A model generated the notes under the pieces. It searched no databases and was not told the origin of the DNA. It saw only the letters and a program-made list of their open reading frames with translations. Position numbers and translations under genes: made by a program. This document shows positions 1 to 4,279 of a stretch of DNA of 6,747 nt, one piece after another (positions within the stretch are counted from its first letter, which is position 1; every line of letters begins with the position of its first letter). The stretch comes from Anaerolineae bacterium. GTDB taxonomy: Bacteria > Chloroflexota > Anaerolineae > Aggregatilineales > Aggregatilineaceae. The stretch spans positions 1 to 6,747 of the forward strand of contig JAGPFT010000165.1 in assembly GCA_018056405.1 (NCBI GenBank), written 5' to 3'.

Positions 1-17
1 CCTAGGGGCGGGCGGCG

Positions 18-57
18 ATCAGACTTCCGAAGTTTCCAAAAACTTCGGAAGTCTGGT
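18..57. repeat. Perfect long palindrome (hairpin repeat)
   Basis: Bases 20-35 and 40-55 are perfect inverted complements (16 bp) around a CCAA tetraloop. One GU pair and one AT pair extend the stem to 18 and 57. The arms read CAGACTTCCGAAGTTT and its complement. There is no T-run after the stem, so it is not a classical intrinsic terminator. A palindrome this exact next to another repeat is most likely a dispersed REP-like element. It could also terminate transcription entering from the left. Only one copy is present here, so its repeat status is inferred. Confidence 0.7.
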
Positions 58-67
58 GCGGCAGAAG

Positions 68-180
68 GCCCCTCCCCCTGGCCCCCTCCCCGGCAGAGCC
101 AGGGAGGGGGAAGATACGGCGTCTGCGATCAAAGTCCCCCTCTCTAGCTCGGCTGGAGAGGGGGATTGAGGGGGAGAGGC
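68..180. repeat. C-rich outer-stem/two-hairpin intergenic repeat, type A
   Basis: Three nested helices can be drawn by hand. An outer stem pairs 68-79 with 169-180 (one C-A mismatch). Hairpin 1 pairs 82-90 with 102-110 and continues through 92-94/98-100. Hairpin 2 pairs 136-148 with 152-164 (one GU pair). The result is a three-way junction, like a small cloverleaf without a third arm. No open reading frame with codon-like character crosses it. It lies in the spacer upstream of tlyA. It resembles the CCCTCCCC-rich intergenic repeats common in Chloroflexota and other high-GC genomes (family knowledge, not searched). A fragment with related sequence occurs at 6598-6625. Confidence 0.7.
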
Positions 181-195
181 GTTCAGCGGGCATTC

Positions 196-239
196 CCGAA
201 CTTCCCCTGGAGACAGGGTGTTCATGCACCCTGGTTCGG
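196..239 (+). promoter_or_regulatory. Possible tlyA leader stem-loop
   Basis: Bases 214-220 (CAGGGTG) pair with 227-233 around a 6-nt loop. Below them, 196-201 (CCGAAC) pair with 234-239, leaving a one-sided bulge of about 12 nt. The structure ends 67 bases before the tlyA start and would be in the leader if transcription begins upstream of it. No convincing -35/-10 pair is visible in 181-306. It may be a chance GC-rich fold or the right-hand flank of the type A repeat. Confidence 0.25.
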
Positions 240-306
240 CGCGGGGTGGGAGCGCGCCGGACGATGCGGTAGACTCGCCGCGCTGAAGCGGAGACAGGGC
301 AAAGGG

Positions 307-1122
307 ATGGCGGACAAGGTACGGCTGGATGTATTGCTCACCGAGCGGGGGCTGGCCCCCAGCCGTGAGGCGGCGCGGCGCATGATCATGGCGGGCGAGG
401 TGCGCGTTGAGGGCGAAGTGCGCGACAAGCCCGGTATGCGCGTGCCGCGCCGGGCGGCGGTCGAAGTGCGCCAGACGCCGCGCTTTGTCAGTCGCGGCGG
501 CGAAAAGCTGGCCGCTGCGCTGGCGGCCTTCGCGGTGGACGCGCGCGACCGGGTGTGCGCCGACGTGGGCGCGAGCACCGGCGGGTTCACCGACTGCCTG
601 CTCCAACACAGCGCGCGGCGCGTCTACGCCATTGACGTGGGCTACGGGCAGCTTGACTACCGGCTGCGCTCCGACCCGCGTGTGGTGGTGATGGAGCGCA
701 CCAACGCGCGCTACGTGGCAGCGCTGGACGAGCCAGTGAGTCTGGTCGTGGCCGACGTGTCATTTATTTCGCTGCGTTACCTGCTGCCGGTGGTGCGTGG
801 CTGGCTGAGCGGCCCGGCAGATCTCATCCTGCTGATCAAGCCGCAGTTCGAGGCTGGCAGGGGACAGGTGGGCAAAGGGGGCGTGGTGCGCGACCCGCAG
901 ACGCATCGCCGCGTGCTGGCCGACGTGCTGGACGCGGCGCAGGCAGAGGGGTTCGCAGTGGGCGGGCTGATTCGCTCGCCGCTCAAGGGGCCGGCGGGCA
1001 ATGTCGAGTTCCTGATGTGGCTGCGCACCGGCCAGAGCGTTCCGGCCCTCTCCGTGCAGGACTTGATCGCGGGGGCCGTAGCGGACAATGGCGGGCTGGC
1101 GGAGGGCGAAAGCCCAGGGTGA
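307..1122 (+). CDS. tlyA: TlyA family rRNA (cytidine-2'-O)-methyltransferase
   Basis: This 271-residue protein has the TlyA layout: an N-terminal S4 RNA-binding domain (about 1-60, starting RLDVLLTERGLAPSR) followed by an FtsJ/RrmJ-like SAM methyltransferase domain. The SAM motif is DVGASTGGFTDCLLQ (86-100). The K-D-K-E catalytic tetrad of 2'-O-methyltransferases fits K67 (FVSRGGEKL), D150 (VVADVSFI), K178 (LLIKPQF) and E234 (GNVEFLMWL). Known TlyA enzymes methylate C1409 of 16S rRNA and/or C1920 of 23S rRNA in the cytoplasm. In mycobacteria their loss gives capreomycin resistance, and old annotations call them haemolysins. The ATG at 307 is chosen because the S4 domain begins at once and an AGGG (296-299) lies 7 nt upstream. 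A longer frame to 166 runs through repeat DNA and lacks family similarity. Length is normal. The last ~30 residues beyond E234 are a poorly conserved tail. No neighbouring gene shares its transcript with certainty. Confidence 0.96.
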   Translation: MADKVRLDVLLTERGLAPSREAARRMIMAGEVRVEGEVRDKPGMRVPRRAAVEVRQTPRFVSRGGEKLAAALAAFAVDARDRVCADVGASTGGFTDCLLQHSARRVYAIDVGYGQLDYRLRSDPRVVVMERTNARYVAALDEPVSLVVADVSFISLRYLLPVVRGWLSGPADLILLIKPQFEAGRGQVGKGGVVRDPQTHRRVLADVLDAAQAEGFAVGGLIRSPLKGPAGNVEFLMWLRTGQSVPALSVQDLIAGAVADNGGLAEGESPG

Positions 1123-1215
1123 TTGAGGCGCGCCAGCGCCGAGCGGGGGGTGAGGTCCATCAGCTCAGCCCAGCCTCTTTTGATGCGATTACCCTGCCCC
1201 TTCCAGTTTGTTCCA

Positions 1216-1244
1216 TTGTATTTTCGCCGCCGAGCACGTATCAT
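1216..1244 (+). promoter_or_regulatory. Putative sigma-70-type promoter of the FHA gene
   Basis: A TATCAT hexamer (1239-1244, 5 of 6 to the -10 consensus) lies 17 nt after TTGTAT (1216-1221, only the TTG half of -35 matches). The surrounding stretch is AT-richer than the rest of the spacer. It would give a leader of about 45 nt before the ATG at 1295, which is preceded by an AAGGA ribosome-binding site at 1280-1284 (10-nt spacing). The 172-base gap after tlyA also supports separate initiation. Confidence 0.4.
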
Positions 1245-1294
1245 AGTGCACTGTAAGGCTCGCGGTGTTCTCTTAGGCGAAGGATGATCACTCT

Positions 1295-1807
1295 ATGCAA
1301 GTTTGCCCCCATTGTGGCCGCTCAAACCCCGATGTGGAAGCCTACTGCTACTCCTGCGGCCATATCCTGCCCAACGCTCTCGCGGACGCCGAGCGCGACG
1401 CGACTGGCCGTTTGAGCGATGCGCTTTATGAGGCGATTGAGCCACGCCGCCGTTGGGGAACGGCCTACTTCGACCGCAATAGTAAGCTCCGCCTGCATTT
1501 CCGGGATTCGGATGCAGTGATCGTCCTGGACATTGACCGCGAGATTGTCCTGGGGCGCGCTCACAACGAGCCGGGTGTGGCCATGCCAGACGTAGACCTT
1601 TCGCCGTATGGAGCGCTGGAAAAGGGCGTGTCGCGCAATCACCTGGTGCTGATGCGCGACCACGACACAGTGGTGGTCAGCGATATGGGCAGCGCCAACA
1701 GCACCTACCTGAACGGCCAGCGCCTGATGCCCTACGAGCCGCGCATCCTGCGCGACAATGACGAGCTGCGGCTGGGGCGGCTGGTCATCCGTGTCTCATT
1801 TACCTAG
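1295..1807 (+). CDS. Zinc-ribbon and FHA domain protein
   Basis: This 170-residue cytoplasmic protein opens with a zinc ribbon made of two CxxC pairs (C4/C7 in CPHC and C18/C21 in CYSC). A linker of about 50 residues follows, then an FHA domain (about 75-168). The FHA signature residues are all present: GR at 87-88, SRNH at 113-116, and the DMGSANSTYLNG loop at 130-141. FHA domains bind phosphothreonine peptides, so the likely role is adaptor or sensor in Ser/Thr kinase signalling. The partner kinase is not in this window. The phosphopeptide-contacting R88, S113 and N135 positions are intact, so binding is probably functional. The ATG has an AAGGA site 10 nt upstream. There is no signal peptide or membrane segment. 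The specific function is unknown. The domain call is firm. Confidence 0.93.
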   Translation: MQVCPHCGRSNPDVEAYCYSCGHILPNALADAERDATGRLSDALYEAIEPRRRWGTAYFDRNSKLRLHFRDSDAVIVLDIDREIVLGRAHNEPGVAMPDVDLSPYGALEKGVSRNHLVLMRDHDTVVVSDMGSANSTYLNGQRLMPYEPRILRDNDELRLGRLVIRVSFT

Positions 1808-1842
1808 TGCACGTTGGCGGAAGTCCACCAGGGGCTGTTCGA

Positions 1843-1984
1843 TGGTTGACCCCACCCTAAATCCCTCCCCGCCAGCAGGGAGGGACTTGAGTCTGCTCCC
1901 CCTTTCCCCGCGAGCGGAGAAAGGGGGCCGGGGGGATAGGGTCAATCAGGCCAAACCGCGCACCTATTTCCGCCCTGATGTACT
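1843..1984. repeat. Outer-stem/two-hairpin intergenic repeat, type B, copy 1
   Basis: An outer stem pairs 1843-1852 with 1939-1948 (10 pairs, one GU). Hairpin 1 pairs 1862-1869 with 1878-1885. Hairpin 2 is the 30-base core 1898-1927 (14-pair stem with one C-A mismatch). Bases 1875-1984 recur inverted at 6636-6747 with, by eye, 7 substitutions and 2 single-base indels. The repeat therefore extends beyond the folded part to ...CCTGATGTACT at 1984. It occupies most of the 292-base spacer between the FHA gene and rnc. No gene is visible in it. It could also impede or terminate transcription from the FHA gene. Confidence 0.85.
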
Positions 1985-2014
1985 AGTGATGGATCGGAAT
2001 GGGCGCTGCGTCAT

Positions 2015-2062
2015 GCCTGGACTCGAGACGCAATGTTCAGCGAGCGCCGGTTGAGTCCGGGC
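2015..2062 (+). promoter_or_regulatory. Stem-loop upstream of rnc, possible RNase III autoregulatory site
   Basis: Bases 2015-2026 pair with 2051-2062: 12 consecutive pairs including two GU pairs, with GGACTC/GAGTCC at the centre. The loop is 24 nt. The hairpin ends 37 bases before the rnc ATG. In Escherichia coli and Streptomyces, RNase III cleaves a hairpin in its own leader and so limits its own synthesis; this hairpin is placed to do the same. The stem is short for a strong RNase III site and no promoter was recognised upstream, so the role is inference. Confidence 0.4.
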
Positions 2063-2099
2063 TGCGCCTGCGCCTTGCCGCAAACACGCGCAAACACCT

Positions 2100-2813
2100 A
2101 TGACTGAGTTAACCAGGGTTCAAGAACGGCTCAACGTCGAGTTCCACAACCTCTCGCTGTTGCAGCGCGCGCTCACGCACCGGTCGTATCTGAACGAACA
2201 CCCCGAACACTCCCTCGAAGACAACGAGCGACTGGAGTTCCTGGGCGATGCTGTGCTGGATTTCATCGCCGGGGCGTGGCTGTATGATCGCTTCCCAGAG
2301 ATGGACGAAGGCCGGCTCACCCGCCTGCGCGCCGGACTCGTGCGGACGGAGGCGCTGGCCTCGTTCGCGGCGCGCTACCGGCTGGGCGAGGCGTTGCTGC
2401 TGGGCAAGGGCGAAGACGACTCTGGGGGGCGCCATCGTCCGAAGAACCTGTGCGGCGCGTTCGAAGCGCTGATCGGCGCCCTGTATCTGGATCAGGGAAT
2501 GCCCGCTGCGCGCGCGTTTGTCGAGCCGCTGCTGGAACCGGCTCTGACTGATATGCTGGAGCGCGACGCTGAGAAGGACGCCAAGAGTCTGCTGCAGGAA
2601 TGGAGCCAGGCGACGCTCGGCGAAACGCCCGCCTACCGCACCGTCGAGAGCTACGGCCCCGACCACGCCAAGCAGTTCACGGTGCAAGTCCTGATCGGGA
2701 CGAAGGTGTGCGGGGTGGGAGTCGGCCACAGCAAACAGGTTGCCGCGCAAGACGCGGCGCAGCGCGCGCTGGCGGCCATCGAAGCGGGCGAAGTCGTCTT
2801 TGGGGATCGCTGA
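2100..2813 (+). CDS. rnc: Ribonuclease III
   Basis: This 237-residue cytoplasmic endoribonuclease cuts double-stranded RNA in rRNA precursor and mRNA processing. The catalytic RNase III domain spans about 5-150, with the signature NERLEFLGDAVL at 42-53. A dsRNA-binding domain (about 160-228, from DAKSLLQEWSQ to KQVAAQDAAQRAL) follows. Matched to E. coli RNase III, E43, E46, D50, E70 and E122 correspond to E38, E41, D45, E65 and E117. The metal-ligand position equal to E. coli D114 is glycine here (G119 in LCGAFEALIGALYLD). Length is typical. The ATG at 2100 is chosen because the family's N-terminal pattern starts directly after it. No Shine-Dalgarno sequence precedes it (the upstream sequence is AC-rich). 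The usual partners acpP, smc or era are absent. The downstream gene is convergent. Confidence 0.96.
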   Translation: MTELTRVQERLNVEFHNLSLLQRALTHRSYLNEHPEHSLEDNERLEFLGDAVLDFIAGAWLYDRFPEMDEGRLTRLRAGLVRTEALASFAARYRLGEALLLGKGEDDSGGRHRPKNLCGAFEALIGALYLDQGMPAARAFVEPLLEPALTDMLERDAEKDAKSLLQEWSQATLGETPAYRTVESYGPDHAKQFTVQVLIGTKVCGVGVGHSKQVAAQDAAQRALAAIEAGEVVFGDR

Positions 2814-2828
2814 GGGGGGGCGGATTCG

Positions 2829-2935
2829 TTATTGGTTGTTGGTGCTTGGTAGAACATACCCGAAGCGGCGCTGCCTTCCCCAGGAACCAGCTACCAAAAA
2901 CCAAGGACCAACCACCAAGAACCAACCACCCAAAA
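2829..2935. repeat. Inverted heptanucleotide arrays between convergent genes
   Basis: The left array has three 7-base units of the form TNNTTGG (2829-2849: TTATTGG, TTGTTGG, TGCTTGG). The right array has eight units of the form CCARNNA (2880-2935: CCAGGAA, CCAGCTA, CCAAAAA, CCAAGGA, CCAACCA, CCAAGAA, CCAACCA, CCCAAAA). The two forms are complements. Bases 2829-2852 pair collinearly with 2891-2914, with GG/CC, TT/AA and T/A pairs in each heptad and mismatches mainly at the free positions. The hairpin lies between the rnc stop and the stop of the opposing acetyltransferase gene, so it may act as a bidirectional terminator. It lacks a proper U-tract. A period of 7 rules out a coding constraint. 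Confidence 0.75.
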
Positions 2936-2939
2936 ACGC

Positions 2940-4235
2940 TCAATACTGCGTCTGCAAGAAAGCCGTCATCGGCGGGAAGAGCACATCGGCGAACAATTCA
3001 GCGTCGCCCCATGTGCTCACGTCAGGGTAAGCAGCCGCCAGCGCCGCGCGTCCGCGCCAGCCGAATACCAACGGCGCGAGCAAATTGGGGGGCAGCGCCA
3101 GACACGCCGCTCCTTCGACATCCCCGATGGAACTTCTCTCCACGCGCGTCACTTTACCCTCAGATAGATGCAGGACGATCTGCTCGCGGTACAGGTCAAG
3201 GCAAACGACTCGCGTGCTCCCCGCCAGGAAGCTCGCCGCCAGCCGCCGCTCCAATACCGGCGCAATCTGGCGCAGCAGACGAACAGCATCCGGCACATGA
3301 ATCTGCCAGGCGTAGCGCCCGGCGTTCTGTGCGCCCCAGGCCCGCCCAACGGCGACCAGCGGATTGCCGTCTGGGGCGGACAGGCGGATGAACGGCTTGC
3401 CGCGCTCCTCTGCCTGCGCCTTGACTTTGCCGAGGACGGCTTTCGCCGCGTCCAGCGAGAGCCAGGATGCCTCGTCAACGATCAGCCCTTCGCCAAAGCC
3501 GAAACGCGCCACGCGCCAGTACCCGCATGGCTTGCCATCCTGATCGAGCAGCAGCCAGGTCTCGGATGCGTGGGCCGTGAGCGGCTCGTGCTCCAGCAAG
3601 AAACGCCAGGTACGTTCGTCGCGCGGCGCGCTGATGTCCAGGTGATGCGCGGCTTCGTCGTACAGGCGGGCAAGCACGGGCACATCGTCCGGCGTGGCCC
3701 GGCGGAAGCAACTCCGCCCAGCGAGCACCACCGCCTTGTCCGGCACCTGGTCGAGCCGCAGGTGCCAGCCGCCTTCGAGCGGGAGCGCGTACTCATAACC
3801 AAGCTGGCGGTAGAAGTAGGGAATACCCTGGATGTGACTGAGGTGAAACTCCCCTTCATTGAGCAGGCTCTTGAAACGCCGGTCGAGCGCGCGCACCAGT
3901 CCACGCCGCCGGTAATCTGGCAGCGTCCCGACGATGCCCATTTCCCCGCTGCGCAGCGTCACGTCTGCGTAGTGCCACGTCCAGGGAATCAGGCACAGCG
4001 ACGAGACAATCTGCCCGGTTGTCGTGTCCTCCACGATCAGCCAGTATTCCGGGCGCGAATCGGGATAGTACAGGGTCAGGCCGCGCGTCACCTCGGCAAC
4101 CCGCTCGTCCTGGTGAACAGCGGCGTTGAAGATAGCCAAGCGCTCGGCCTCGGCGGCGTCAAAGGGCGAGGCAAGCGAGCGCAGGACGAGGCCATCGCCG
4201 AGCGGCGTGCAAGAGGGTTGGGCAGGGCTGGACAA
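2940..4235 (-). CDS. Eis-like GNAT N-acetyltransferase with SCP2-like C-terminus
   Basis: The product has 431 residues and three regions. The N-terminal GNAT domain (about 15-160) has the acetyl-CoA loop GIVGTLPDYRRRGLVRAL (100-117) and a conserved HIQGIPYFYRQLGY segment (134-147) whose tyrosines may act as general acid. A second, degenerate GNAT-like region covers about 175-315. The C-terminal part (about 325-425, ending ADVLFPP) resembles the sterol-carrier-protein-2 fold. This order and length match the Eis family, whose mycobacterial members acetylate aminoglycosides and protein or peptide amines. The substrate here is unknown. The start is TTG at 4235: AAGGAG lies 8 nt upstream and no ATG is better placed. 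The gene begins 44 bases after the membrane-EEP gene stop on the same strand, suggesting cotranscription. It ends convergently against rnc. Confidence 0.88.
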   Translation of the reverse strand: MSSPAQPSCTPLGDGLVLRSLASPFDAAEAERLAIFNAAVHQDERVAEVTRGLTLYYPDSRPEYWLIVEDTTTGQIVSSLCLIPWTWHYADVTLRSGEMGIVGTLPDYRRRGLVRALDRRFKSLLNEGEFHLSHIQGIPYFYRQLGYEYALPLEGGWHLRLDQVPDKAVVLAGRSCFRRATPDDVPVLARLYDEAAHHLDISAPRDERTWRFLLEHEPLTAHASETWLLLDQDGKPCGYWRVARFGFGEGLIVDEASWLSLDAAKAVLGKVKAQAEERGKPFIRLSAPDGNPLVAVGRAWGAQNAGRYAWQIHVPDAVRLLRQIAPVLERRLAASFLAGSTRVVCLDLYREQIVLHLSEGKVTRVERSSIGDVEGAACLALPPNLLAPLVFGWRGRAALAAAYPDVSTWGDAELFADVLFPPMTAFLQTQY

Positions 4236-4243
4236 CAGGGCTA

Positions 4244-4249
4244 CTCCTT
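4244..4249 (-). promoter_or_regulatory. Ribosome-binding site that fixes the TTG start
   Basis: On the minus strand this reads AAGGAG, a near-perfect Shine-Dalgarno sequence, followed by 8 nt and then TTG at 4235. It supports the non-ATG start of the acetyltransferase. It lies in the 44-base spacer after the upstream gene, so translation starts independently within the operon. Confidence 0.8.
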
Positions 4250-4279
4250 AGCGGTGCAATGGTACGGCGTGCCAGCCAC

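Noticed and set aside
166..306. N-terminal extension of tlyA
   Set aside because: The frame is open but runs out of the type A repeat, and the S4 domain starts exactly at the ATG at 307.
19..609. Minus-strand open frame of 196 codons
   Set aside because: It crosses the palindrome and the type A repeat and then the antisense of tlyA. The composition is low-complexity and there is no domain.
1127..1140. Terminator after tlyA
   Set aside because: The stem is only 5 bp (GGCGC/GCGCC) and no U-tract follows.
1758..2054. Small + strand open frame after the FHA gene
   Set aside because: It overlaps the end of the FHA gene out of frame and translates the type B repeat.
2880..2935. CRISPR-like array
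   Set aside because: The units are 7 bases and directly adjacent, with no spacers and no cas genes.
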